Shown: one piece after another, positions 49,671-58,469 of the stretch
Position numbering within the stretch: the stretch's first letter is position 1
How the letters are laid out: each line of letters starts with the position of its first letter
Source of the DNA: Heterodera schachtii
Lineage: Eukaryota; Nematoda; Chromadorea; Rhabditida; Heteroderidae
Assembly (NCBI GenBank): GCA_023374025.1
Contig: SIJG01000059.1
Coordinates: 265,286-329,285, forward strand
Length of the DNA: 64,000 nt
Reading direction: 5' to 3'
Notes under the pieces: generated by a model
Told to the model about the DNA's origin: nothing
The model's database searches: none
What the model saw: the letters and a program-made list of their open reading frames with translations, nothing else
Position numbers and translations under genes: made by a program

Positions 49671-50961
49671 ATGAACAGACGGTAATGAATTCATCAAATT
49701 AAATTTTTCATTTACTCAATTCTTTTTCCCGCATTTCAGTTGGATTTGTAGCGACGTGTGGATGGACATTCTCCCATCTTTTGACCGTCCCCAACTCGGC
49801 CTCAAAATGGCATTGCTTTCCGACTGTTTCGACGTTTTGGTGGACAAACATTTCGATGGCAAAAAGGAATTGACGCTTTGGAATGACATTCGAATTGTCA
49901 AGGACGAAGGATTAGAATCGACACTGTCTCTAATGATCCATGGCAAATGGGTGGCATTTCCATTCCCGGACCGTCCGCTGCCCACCAAAATTCGCTTTAA
50001 GAAGCTTCGGATAAAGCAATTTTTACTTCTTTTGTATATATTGAAGCATTTTTTCTTCAGGTACATTGACCACTCCGTCATTGAATTTCTCCGCTCCAAC
50101 AAGCAAATTTGGGAAAGAAGTGGCACCGATTTGGAGTGGTTTTGTGAAAATGCTCAGCCAATTTGGGATGTTTTTGTCTCTGAAATTTGGCCAATTTTTA
50201 CGACAAACATTCGCGAATTGTACTTTCCTGGTGGCGATTATTTTGACAATTTACGTCGCCGCACTTCGCCAACACTTCTCAATGATCTTGATCAATTGAT
50301 TTCAATCGATACTGATGATCTGTTCCCCGACGTAATTGCTGATGATGGGCCAAATACAACTGCTGGCCAAGCGTTGTCCAAATGGTTACACACGCCGAGC
50401 AAAAATGGCCAACCGAAGCGATTGTTTTGCGAAGATTTGGATGAAGAAGGGAACATCGACTGGGTCAACAGTTTCAAGGAGGTGTGTATGTGGTCATATT
50501 TTCATAAAAAACTGATTGATTGTCTTTGAATTTCGCTTCCTTTTTGTTTAGGCATTTGCCCGTGCCACCAATTCTTCGGTCAGCTACAGAATTAAATTTG
50601 CAGTGTATAAAACCTCCATTGAGCCTTTTGAATCGGTGAACGAACGGACCCAAGAAAAGCTGACATTGTTAGCGCTTGGAGAAAGTGTTGACGAAGATAG
50701 CGGTGTTGAGTACATTAAATGGCTGTTGAAGCGATGTCCAATTAGTGAAAAGGCGGCGCCGATTCAATTGGAAAACGACAAAAATTGGGATGACAATTTG
50801 AACAGTATCAGATTTGATTTGTGGGGTGACATCAATGAATCAATTGGGTGAGAAGCAACAGCAATTTTTGATTTTGTCAAAAATAATAATTTAATTTTAG
50901 ACCATTGTCGCCACCAGCGGAAGAAGAGAAAGAAGAAGCGGATGAAAGCAACGAAAAATAA
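49671..50961 (+). CDS. F1 copy D, F-box-like protein, intact
   Basis: Exons 49671-49681, 49740-50015, 50061-50481, 50552-50847 and 50901-50961 give 354 residues with compatible phases. N-terminal F-box-like motif (ICSDVWMDILPSFDRPQLG, LLSDCFDVLVDKHF), LRR-like exon 3 (SNKQIWERSGT, NIRELYFPGGDYFDNLRR, ADDGPNTTAGQALSKWLH), exon 4 with FESVNERTQEKLTL and LLKRCPISEK, and an acidic tail (PPAEEEKEEADESNEK). Intron 2 has a GC donor (AAAGCAATTT) instead of GT; it is 45 nt long without a stop, so retention would add 15 residues in frame. F-box proteins act with SKP1-cullin ligases; the target is unknown. The promoter is separated from the coding region by TIR element III. Its 3' end faces that of copy E. 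Confidence 0.88.
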
Positions 50962-50969
50962 TTATATTT

Positions 50970-51196
50970 GAGAAATGGTCGACGATCTCAGCAATTGGAA
51001 ACGGATTTAATGCTCTCATTTTTTTGATTTGTTGATTCTTTCGTTCGAAAAATAAATTTATAGAAAGTTTTAGTCGATTTTTTGGTAATACTACCGATGG
51101 TAGGACCCCTTTTTTGGAAAAAATATTTACCTTTTAAAAGTCGTTGAAAATAAGTTCCTAAGGGTTTTCGGGGTCGCTGAACATGAAACTTATTTT
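50970..51196. repeat. Repeat-derived spacer between F1 copies D and E
   Basis: Includes TTTGGTAATACTACCGATGG at 51080-51100, almost the same as TTGGTAATAGTACCGATGG at 53984. The segment after it (GGACCCCTTTTTT) also matches. It belongs to the same degenerate foldback population as the next entries. Confidence 0.5.
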
Positions 51197-51654
51197 GGTA
51201 ATCCTTCGGAATTGGTGTCCCGATGGATAAAAGAGATAAAAATTTTCTTTTAACTTTTTCTAGGGTAGAAAAATGCACTGAGAACGAATCCGAGCTCGGA
51301 TTTTGCAAAATCATTGATTTTGTCTATGATTTTTCATCAAGTACTTGATTTTTTTGAAAATTTTTATTTTCTAAAATTTTGTTTTCGGTAAATTCAATAT
51401 TCTAAATGGTGTAGAATGCATAAATAGCTATAGAATGAGCCGTTAAATATATAGGGAACCCAAAATTTTAGAAAACAAAAATTTTCAAAAAAAAATCAAG
51501 TAGTTGATGAAAAATCATAGACAAAATCAATGATTTTGCAAAATCCGAGCTCGGATTCGTGATCAGCGCATTTTTCTACCCTAGAAAAAGTGATTTGGTA
51601 AGAAAAATTTTTTAAATTTTTTTTTCGTCGGGACACCAATTCCGAAGGATTACC
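51197..51654. mobile_element. Foldback element FB-f
   Basis: Outer inverted pair GGTAATCCTTCGGAATTGG (51197) and its complement at 51625-51654; inner pair CTAGGGTAGAAAAATGC (51260) and its complement at 51568-51584, continuing for over 100 bp (CCGAGCTCGGATTTTGC, ATGATTTTTCATCAA). The two nested pairs suggest one long palindrome with an unequal gap or one element inside another. Open frames crossing it are arms only. Confidence 0.7.
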
Positions 51655-51656
51655 CT

Positions 51657-51892
51657 TATTTTGACCAATTTCGAATCCCGGACCCGAATTCGAACAAAAA
51701 CTCGAAAATCTAAAATTTTAAAATTCTCAATTTTGTTCCTAGATGATTAAAACATGCAAAATTTAGCAAAAACTATTTAACAATAAAAATGGATCATTCT
51801 GTGCAGATTCTAAGAAATTGAGAATTTTGAAAATTTTTGATTTTCGACTTTTTGTTCAAGTTCGGGTCCGGGATTCGAAATTGGTCAAAATG
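51657..51892. mobile_element. Foldback element FB-g, word CCCGAATTCGAACAAAAA
   Basis: Inverted arms of about 60 bp: TTGACCAATTTCGAATCCCG with GACCCGAATTCGAACAAAAA on the left, the complement (TTTTTGTTCAAGTTCGGGTC, GGGATTCGAAATTGGTCAAA) on the right. Relatives are at 55.22-55.49 and 62.03-62.27 kb. Confidence 0.7.
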
Positions 51893-52224
51893 AGTGTTCG
51901 AATAATTACGGTATTTCGAGATTTTTTTCACTAAATATCGCAACCCTACATGTTACCCTAATGAATTTTAATTTTGAATTTTTTTTTCTATGTGGGGGGG
52001 GGGAGGAGGAGTGAAAAACCTTAATTGCTGTATTTCCAAATTCATTAGAGAATCGTTTATATTGATAATAAAAAAAAATCGCCCAACAAAAAAAACAATG
52101 AAAATAAATGTTTTATATAATTGGAACGAAAGAATTAACAAAAGCATTTTGAGAGAAATACCTAAGCAACAAATTGAGACCGATCATTTCTCAAATATAA
52201 TTAAATAATTCATTTCCGTACGCT
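51893..52224. other. Spacer downstream of F1 copy E
   Basis: Contains a poly-G run (GGGGGGGG near 51992) and AT-rich sequence. The end resembles the 3' flank of other F1 genes (AACAAAAGCATTTTGAGAG, TCAAATATAATTAA), so it is F1 3' UTR on the minus strand. No other gene is seen. Confidence 0.45.
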
Positions 52225-53703
52225 TCAGACGATATTTTCATTGCTTTTATCCGCTTTTTCTTCCTTTTCTTCTTCCGCTGGTGGCGACAATGGCCTAAAA
52301 TTAATATATTTTTTCAACAAAATCAAAAATTGCTGTTGCCTGCTCACCCAATGCAAATATTTCCAGGCCGCAACTCAAAATGGATTTTGTTTAAATTGAC
52401 ATCCAAAATATTACCATACCGCAGATCAAATCTGATATAGATAAAATTGGCACCCGAATTTTCGCGGTTTTTTCACTTAATTGGCGCCGTCGCCGTCTCC
52501 CCAATTGGGCACCGTTGCAACAGCCAATTATATACATTTGCGTAGAATTCATCGAAATTCTGTTTCAGTGTCAGCTTTTCTTTCGTCCTTTCGTTCACCA
52601 ATTCAAATTGTTCGTTTGGCGTTGGTTCCATACGAAAATAAAGTTGAATTTTGTAACTGACAGAAGTGGTGGCACGACGGAATGCCTAAACACAAAAATT
52701 GGTAAAGACAAAAATAATTTGACGAAAATATGGCGAGATGACCTCTTTGAAGTTGTCCACCCATTCGAGATTTGGTGGACCCAAATAACCATTGCGATGC
52801 AATTGCTTCGGTTGAGCATTTTTGCTCGGCGTGTGCAACCATTTGGCCAACGCTTGGCCAACAGTTGCATTTGGTCCATCGTCAGCAATTCCATCTGGGA
52901 ATAGAACACCAGAATCGATCGAAGTCAATTGATCAAGATCAGTGAGAATTGTCGGTGAAGTGTGACGACGCAAATTGTCCAAATAAGCGCCACTGGGAAA
53001 GCTCAAATGGCGAATGTTTGTCGCAAAAATTGGCCAAATTTGACGGTCCAAAATATGCCAAATTGACTGGTTACAATGTTCAATAGACAATTCCAAATTG
53101 GTGCCCATTCTGTCCCAAATTTGCTTGTTGGAACTCAGAAATTCAATGACGGAGCGGTCAATGTAACTGAAGAAATATAAAAAATGCTTTAATATATACA
53201 AAAAGTATAAAATTGCTTTATTCGAAGCTTCTTAAAGCGAATTTTGATGGGCAGAGAATGGTCCGGCATCGGAAAATCCACAAATTTGCCACCGATCCAT
53301 ACAGACAATTTCGGTTTTGGTCCTTTGTCCTTGCGAATTCTAATTTCTCTCCAAATTGTCAATTCGCTTCTGCCATCAAAATGCGCGTCCACCAAAACAT
53401 CGAAACGGTCGGAAAGCAATGCCATTTTGAGGCCGAGTTGGGGACGGTCAAAAGATGGGAGAATGTCCATCCACACCTCGCTACAAATCCAACTGAAATG
53501 AGTGCGTAAAAATTATTGAAAAGAGAAATTGGCTTATTAGCACTTTTCTGTTTTTCACAGTAATGTCGGGTTTGTACAAATGATTTTACCAAAAAAGCCC
53601 TTTACCCCTGTGGTTTTTCGTAAGGGCTCACGAAAATGCAAAAAAGCCGAAAATTGTATCATTTAAAAATTCCTCACATTTTTTTCCTTAAACGTCGGTT
53701 CAT
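52225..53703 (-). pseudogene. F1 copy E, nearly complete, premature stop
   Basis: Exons 53693-53703 (ATGAACCGACG), 53217-53492, 52743-53166, 52348-52685 and 52225-52294. Exon 2 and 3 are fully open (ICSEVWMDILPSFDRPQLG, SSNKQIWDRMGT, LSFPSGAYLDNLRRHTSP). Intron 2 has the same GC donor as copy D (AATAAAGCAATTTT); here retention would hit a stop. In exon 4 the conserved Lys-Trp-Lys codons after APIK read TGA (52473-52475), removing the last 60 or so residues; the exon also has an internal partial duplication of the NLNNIRF block. Exon 1 is followed by GTTTAAG one base early, which would shift the frame on splicing, so translation, if any, may begin at the Met in exon 2. Leader and intron 1 are identical to those of copy G. 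Confidence 0.8.
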
Positions 53704-53761
53704 TTGGCGGCAATTAACAGCACAATTATTGTCTTAATTTGTGATTGCGAAAAAGAAATTA
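53493..53761. repeat. Identical 269-bp leader/intron-1 cassette, copy 1
   Basis: Matches 56312-56580 base for base by eye. It begins at the exon 2 acceptor of F1 copy E, spans intron 1 and exon 1 and ends in the leader. Adjoining exon 2 and upstream sequences differ between the two copies. Confidence 0.88.
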
Positions 53762-53775
53762 AAAGAAAAAAAATT

Positions 53776-54303
53776 TTATCTCTTTTTTCCGCAGGGACAC
53801 CAATTCAGAAGATTACCAATTTGATTTGATGCTGCTCTCATTGGATTTTAACATTTTGAAAATTTAAAATTCTAATTTTTTTCACAAATATTGCTCATTG
53901 GATGCAGCCAATGTCTGTTTCCGTTTCCATATTTGAATCCCTTGCGTTTTTCTTCATATTATTGTACAATTCGATCAATGCCTTGGTAATAGTACCGATG
54001 GTAGCCCCCATTTTTCAAAAAAAAAAATTTTAAGTGTTCGAACCCGGGTTTGGGGTCCGAAATTGAGCCTAAAGAAGGCCAGATTCGTAATAAGCGCCTC
54101 GGATTACCCATGAAAATAATTTTCTAAAAACTTAATTCTCATGTTTTCGGTTTTTTCTACCTCAATTTTTTCAGTTCAATTTCAGTGACTATGTATAAAA
54201 ATTTAAAAAGGATTCTTTTAATTTTTCGCTCTTTATGGCATTTTATGCTGTTTTTTTTGAAATTCAAAAATATTTACGAATTTTTCAAAAAATACACTTG
54301 GTA
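53776..54303. repeat. Degenerate foldback fragments
   Basis: GGGACACCAATTCAGAAGATTACC (reverse complement of the FB-f end, with one change), TTGGTAATAGTACCGATGG, and GTTCGAACCCGGGTTTGGGG (relative of the FB-g word). These pieces are no longer arranged as complete inverted pairs. Confidence 0.5.
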
Positions 54304-55115
54304 AAATTTTGGGTAACATGTGATTTCGTCAGAAGTGATTTCGTCAGTGAGTGATTTCGTCAGAAGTGATTTCGTCAGTAAGGGATTTCGTCAGTAATAA
54401 TAATTTTTTTATGAAATTTTTTAAAAATTTCATAAATTAATTCGTTCGATATTTAAATTTTAAATAAAATTCTTTGCTCAATTGTCATAATAAGTATTTT
54501 TAACTCGTTTTTGCTACTTTTATCTCCTGTATGTTCATTTCTATGTGGTCGCCAGCCATTCATTATTCACAATCTTGGTATTTCGCTTTTAAATTTCTTA
54601 CCACGGATGGAGCGCGACCGTGATCAGCAACCGCGGCAATTTGCTGCGCGGTCCGCGAACGCGGGATCTTTCCTTCCGCGCTCCACCCCTGTTCTTACTA
54701 ATAATTTTGTAGTTCTTCATTTTGAGTATGTTGATGCTCTTAATCATATATCTGTCTACAAATCAATCATAGACGTCAACCGAGCATGTATGATGCGACA
54801 TTTTCTTTTTCGAGTGGGTACGAATAGCTGATTTTCGCGTAGCCCAGCTTACAGAATAAGGGGGCACATGAAAGCGCAAATCAAAATGGGTTCGGCAGGG
54901 CAACATTTTGAGAATACTTGCAGAGGATTTTGTAAATCGTGAATCGTTGGAATATTTAAAACCTGTTCTTATCAATCGACTTTTGGAATTTTTTGTAAAA
55001 CTGGCTAGGTGTACGCTTTTTTATGAATTAATTTCTAATGACGAAATCACTCACTGACGAAATCACTTACTGACGAAATCACTCACTGACGAAATCACCG
55101 GGAACCAAATTTTGG
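54304..55115. mobile_element. TIR element IV, arrays of GTGATTTCGTCAG, 9-bp duplication
   Basis: Element about 54313-55106, flanked by AAATTTTGG (54304-54312, 55107-55115). The left end has five copies of a 12-17-bp word GTGATTTCGTCAGTRA, the right end four inverted copies (CACTCACTGACGAAAT). The right terminus as reverse complement, GGTTCCCGGTGATTTCG, resembles that of element I (GGCTCCCGGTAAATTGG). The interior contains a GC-rich hairpin (GGAGCGCG near 54608, CGCGCTCC near 54680) and a coding-like plus-strand relic at about 54800-55010. Confidence 0.82.
54800..55015 (+). pseudogene. Coding relic in TIR element IV
   Basis: A plus-strand frame, broken by stops near 54860 and 54869, reads EWVRIADFRVAQLTE and then ILRILAEDFVNRESLEYLKP followed by a helical-looking LLEFFVKLAR. 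This is the best protein-like text in the element and may be the remnant of a transposase or captured gene. Family not recognised. Confidence 0.3.
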
Positions 55116-55590
55116 CAATCCTGAAGAATGGGGGTTTCTATGTTCAAAATTTTTTTTAATTTCTGCTAAAAATCAGTTCCAGGGGTTTTCGAGGGCGCTG
55201 GTCACGAATCTGAACTCGGATTTGCCCAATTCAGAACCCCTGACCCGAATTCGAACAAAAAACTTGAAATTTTTTCAAAAGATGCAGTTTTCTGGGGAAA
55301 AGCTTCGAATTAATTTGACAATTATTTATTTTGGTGCAAAACAATGCTTCAATTATTAATTGAATAGAAAACACGCAATTTTCGCAAAAAATTTGGTCAA
55401 TTTTAACGTGTATTTTTGGGGGAAAAAACTTTTTTTTTTTGTTCGAATTCGGGTTCGGGGTTCGAAATTGGGGAAATCCAAGTTCAGATTCGTAATCAGC
55501 ACCCTCGATAACCCCCAGAAACTAATTTTGAGTACAAATAAATAAGTTAAATTAGAAACCCCCATTCTTCAGGATTGCCAAAATTTTTTG
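55105..55590. mobile_element. Foldback element FB-e, near-complete palindrome
   Basis: CCAAATTTTGGCAATCCTGA at the left is mirrored by TCAGGATTGCCAAAATTTTT at 55567-55588. Inside are GAATGGGGGTTTC/GAAACCCCCATTC, TCACGAATCTGAACTCGG and the FB-g-type word CCCGAATTCGAACAAAAA in both orientations. TIR element IV sits in its left tip, so FB-e is older than IV. Confidence 0.7.
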
Positions 55591-55993
55591 GCTCTAGTGC
55601 ACTTTATGAGTCCAATCGACTTTTATGAGTCCAATCAATTGACTTTATACAATAACTTTGTTCATGTTTGAACAATCCCTATCTTTTTGGTAGCATTCGA
55701 AAGCACCAACTCTAACGAAGCTAAAATATATAAAATCTCAACGTTTAGGCAATTACGAAAAAAGATCTGATTAATTAAGTAATTGTTGATTATTTTCGTT
55801 TGTAACTTTCTTGAAATGTTAGAATTCTCTTGTTTTCTCGTATTATTACATCAATTAGACTTTGTGCTTTCGAATGATACCAAAAAGATAGGGTTTGTTC
55901 GAACATGAACAAAGTTGTTGTATAAAAACCCGGGATTGTCAATTGATTGGACTCATAAAAGTCGATTGGACTCATAAAGTGCATTAGAGCCAA
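55588..55993. mobile_element. Foldback element FB-d, double word TTTATGAGTCCAATCGAC
   Basis: Arms begin TTGGCTCTAGTGCACTTTAT and carry TTATGAGTCCAATC twice in tandem, then CAATTGAC, AACTTTGTTCATGTT and the core GGTAGCATTCGAAAGCACC. The right arm repeats this inverted (GGTGCTTTCGAA-type core near 55870). Ends differ from FB-a and FB-b but the inner ATCATTCGAAAG core is shared. It abuts FB-e on the left and intron 2 of F1 copy G on the right. No clear target duplication. Confidence 0.8.
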
Positions 55994-56014
55994 CAAAAGT
56001 CTAAAATTACTTAC

Positions 56015-56522
56015 CTAATCCAAAGGTCCTTAAAGCAAATTTTGGTGGGCAACGGATGGTCCGGCAGAGGAAAATCCACAGATTTGTCCTTGATCCCTAC
56101 AAACAGTTTCGCTTTTGGTCCATTATTGTTTGCATTTCGTCCTTTGTCCTTGAAAATTCGTATGTCATTCCAAATTGTCAATTCGCTTTTTCCGTCGAAA
56201 TGCGCATCCACCAAACAATCGAAACGGTCAGAAAGCAATGCCATTTTGAGTCCGAGTTGGGCATGGTCAAAAGATGGGAAAATGTCCATCAAAACGTCTC
56301 CACAAATCCAACTGAAATGAGTGCGTAAAAATTATTGAAAAGAGAAATTGGCTTATTAGCACTTTTCTGTTTTTCACAGTAATGTCGGGTTTGTACAAAT
56401 GATTTTACCAAAAAAGCCCTTTACCCCTGTGGTTTTTCGTAAGGGCTCACGAAAATGCAAAAAAGCCGAAAATTGTATCATTTAAAAATTCCTCACATTT
56501 TTTTCCTTAAACGTCGGTTCAT
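56015..56522 (-). pseudogene. F1 copy G, only exons 1 and 2
   Basis: Exon 1 (56512-56522) and exon 2 (56015-56311) remain. Exon 2 is 297 nt instead of 276 because of a seven-residue Asn-rich insertion (NANNNGP) and reads MDIFPSFDHAQLGLKMALL with a normal F-box-like end (DRFDCLVDAHFDG). The donor of intron 2 is followed within 20 bp by FB-d, and exons 3-5 are absent. Leader and intron 1 are identical to copy E. A truncated pseudogene. Confidence 0.82.
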
Positions 56523-56580
56523 TTGGCGGCAATTAACAGCACAATTATTGTCTTAATTTGTGATTGCGAAAAAGAAATTA
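56312..56580. repeat. Identical 269-bp leader/intron-1 cassette, copy 2
   Basis: Partner of 53493-53761. Includes TAATGTCGGGTTTGTACAAA and CCCTTTACCCCTGTGGTTTT. The identity starts exactly at the exon 2 acceptor. Confidence 0.88.
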
Positions 56581-56910
56581 GGTAAATAAACTAAAAAAAC
56601 TTTATTTATGCACTGTTTTCTTTATGTTTTTACAATATTATTTTCTCAATAAATTTTATGGAAAGGGTCCACCGGAGAAATTTTTTAAAAGTAAGTTAAT
56701 TTTTATAACAGATTTCGACCAAAATAAGTTTTGGCTAAAATTTTGAAAATCCAAGTGAATATGTACGTGGGCAGAAGGTGGAAAAATTTTGAATGGTATG
56801 AAAATGAGAAAAAAATTCATCCTGAAAATAAATTTTTTCTTCAAAAAGTCGCCAAATAAAAAAGTGAGCATTATGCCAAAACTACATTTTTTGAATTTTT
56901 CCTTAAAAAT
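56581..56910. other. Spacer without recognised gene
   Basis: AT-rich sequence between F1 copy G and the truncated F2-2. The frames on both strands (56656-56994 minus, 56789-57007 plus) are open largely by chance and by running into F2-2 exon 2. Confidence 0.4.
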
Positions 56911-56919
56911 GGCGCGAAG

Positions 56920-57682
56920 AAAATGCAAATTGTCAAATCCGTTGCCAATTCCGCAAAATCCGTTGCCCAACAAAGTCATCGGATTCAGAAGCATTACAAT
57001 CGCGTAAGATTGATTAATTTGGCTTTTTTCATCTAAATTTTCGACTTTCAGGTATATCGATCAAAATGTCATCGCATTTCTCCACCATTTTCACCGTTTT
57101 TTCGCCGTTTGTTCAACGGATTTGTACATTACCACGGACAATGATCGCATTTTGGACTTCGTTTTGCTCAACATTTGGCCAATGTTTCACCATTCAATGC
57201 ATTCGATGTATTTGAATACCATCGCTTTTCGCCGTTTGCGTCAATTGGCCCCGTCACTGCTCAACGATTGTCCATCTCTTAACGGTGTCTTTTTCGAGGA
57301 CGCCATTTTCCCCGCATTTCCGCCCGATGAAAGTGCCAATGCGTCGGATGGCCAAGCTGTGGCCAAATGTTTGTTGACGCCTCATCCCGACAATGTGCCG
57401 AAGTTTCTCAAATACGCTGTGAATTCACCGGTGGATCAATGGTCGTCAACGATGGAACAGCTTAAAGCGGTGATTATCCCTATTTAATTGGTTTTTCTAT
57501 TTTTTTTTTGTCCCAGTGACTGGGGAGAAATTAACACTGGAACAAGATTATACAAATCACTTTCTGCTCACTCGTTGTCCAATTGGATGGGATGAGCGAA
57601 ATTGGGAAAATGTGAGGGATGAACTGAAAAATCGAACGAACCCAATTGACATTCGGATCGAAGATGGCGGATATGACGACGG
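56920..57682 (+). pseudogene. F2-2, 5'-truncated F-box-like gene of the second subfamily
   Basis: Begins with the end of exon 2 (PLPIPQNPLPNKVIGFRS, to 57003). Exon 3 (57052-57469) is open and complete (IDQNVIAFLHHFHRFFAV, DRILDFVLLNIWPMFHHS, RRLRQLAPSLLNDCPS, NASDGQAVAKCLLTPHPD). Exon 4 (57517-57682) lost about 90 bp at its 5' end, so that the acceptor is followed by TGACTGG and joining in the proper phase gives an immediate stop. It keeps LLTRCPIGWDERN and ends GGYDDG before GTGAAC. No last exon follows. The intron that would carry it starts with the TTATGAGTCCAATCGTCGAC word seen in the other F2 copies. A pseudogene. Confidence 0.8.
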
Positions 57683-57782
57683 GTGAACAATTTAAAAATG
57701 CTTAATGATTTTATGAGTCCAATCGTCGACAATTTTGCTTATGGGCCAGCGGCGGATTTGTTAATAAATTTTAATCTTAGAA

Positions 57783-57886
57783 GTCATAAATAGGGCCCGG
57801 GTTCTTAAGTTTTTGCTTATTTTTTCTTTATTTAAGGACTTATTTTGGACATTTTCGCGCTTAAAAATCCGAGCCCTAGTCATAAA
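57783..57886. mobile_element. hAT-type mini-MITE h2, 88 bp
   Basis: Element 57791-57878, ends TAGGGCCCGGGTTCTTAAG and CTTAAAAATCCGAGCCCTA, flanked by GTCATAAA (57783-57790 and 57879-57886). It is an internal-deletion version of h3 at 39.4 kb. Non-coding. Confidence 0.9.
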
Positions 57887-57899
57887 TGTACAGAAAATA

Positions 57900-58020
57900 G
57901 AAACTAAAGAAATTTCTAAGGAATAAAAAGTCCAAAAATAAATATTTAAGTCTTGGGAGTTATTTGGTGATAGTTTTACATAAAATAGACATTTTTTGAA
58001 ACAAATCCTTAAAATTTAGT
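57900..58020. other. Short spacer
   Basis: Nothing recognised; AT-rich. Confidence 0.4.
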
Positions 58021-58059
58021 CCTACTCAGGGTTTCCGGGATCCGGTCCCGGAACCAGTC

Positions 58060-58400
58060 CCCCCCCCCTAATTTCCCCACTAATTGTCGCACCTTCCGAT
58101 CCCGCCCCTAAGAGGGGACACCTTGCGCGACTTGGAGGTCATCATTAGTCGGACCTGTGCCGACGAGACGACTCCCATTTCGGGCAAATTTGCGAACTTT
58201 GGCCACCGCCCAATTTTTTCTTTTGTCGTCCCGTTTTTAGGCGCGACAATTTGGCCAAATGCCACGCTCCTCTTCATCACATCATTCATTTTCCATCATG
58301 GTTTTTCGCCGTATTGCTTGCTTATTGTTGAGCACTCGTTGATCGGTGGCACTTTGTCCGATTCGGTGGATGAAAGCATTCCCATCCCCGAAGGCTCGGG
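58060..58400 (+). other. Coding-like fragment, unrecognised
   Basis: GC-richer sequence with a plus-strand open frame (58084-58422 and slightly upstream) reading LRDLEVIISRTCADETTP, KFANFGHRPIFS and, after a possible TTTTTAG acceptor at 58241, GGTLSDSVDESIPIPEG. It looks like exon sequence but has no start, no matching family that I know, and is fused directly to a promoter copy at 58404. Preceded by a run of ten C (near 58066). Confidence 0.3.
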
Positions 58401-58403
58401 GAG

Positions 58404-58445
58404 CGTTACACTAATATTTTAGTATAAAAATGTCCTTTTTCTTCT
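58404..58445 (+). promoter_or_regulatory. Detached copy of the F1 core promoter
   Basis: GCGTTACACTAATATTTTAG, GTATAAAAATGTCC and CTTCTCC match the core promoter modules at 48.63 kb and, inverted, 60.65 kb. No gene start follows; an F2 fragment does. Confidence 0.65.
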
Positions 58446-58469
58446 CCGCATCATTCCATTCATTCATTC

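Noticed and set aside
54605..54690. GC-rich hairpin as an rRNA or tRNA gene
   Set aside because: It has complementary ends (GGAGCGCG and CGCGCTCC) but no tRNA loops or rRNA-like conserved text; it is within TIR element IV and probably another inserted short element.
58066..58075. Run of ten C and the similar G run near 51992 as telomere- or promoter-related signals
   Set aside because: Single homopolymer runs without repeat context; no telomeric repeat is visible.
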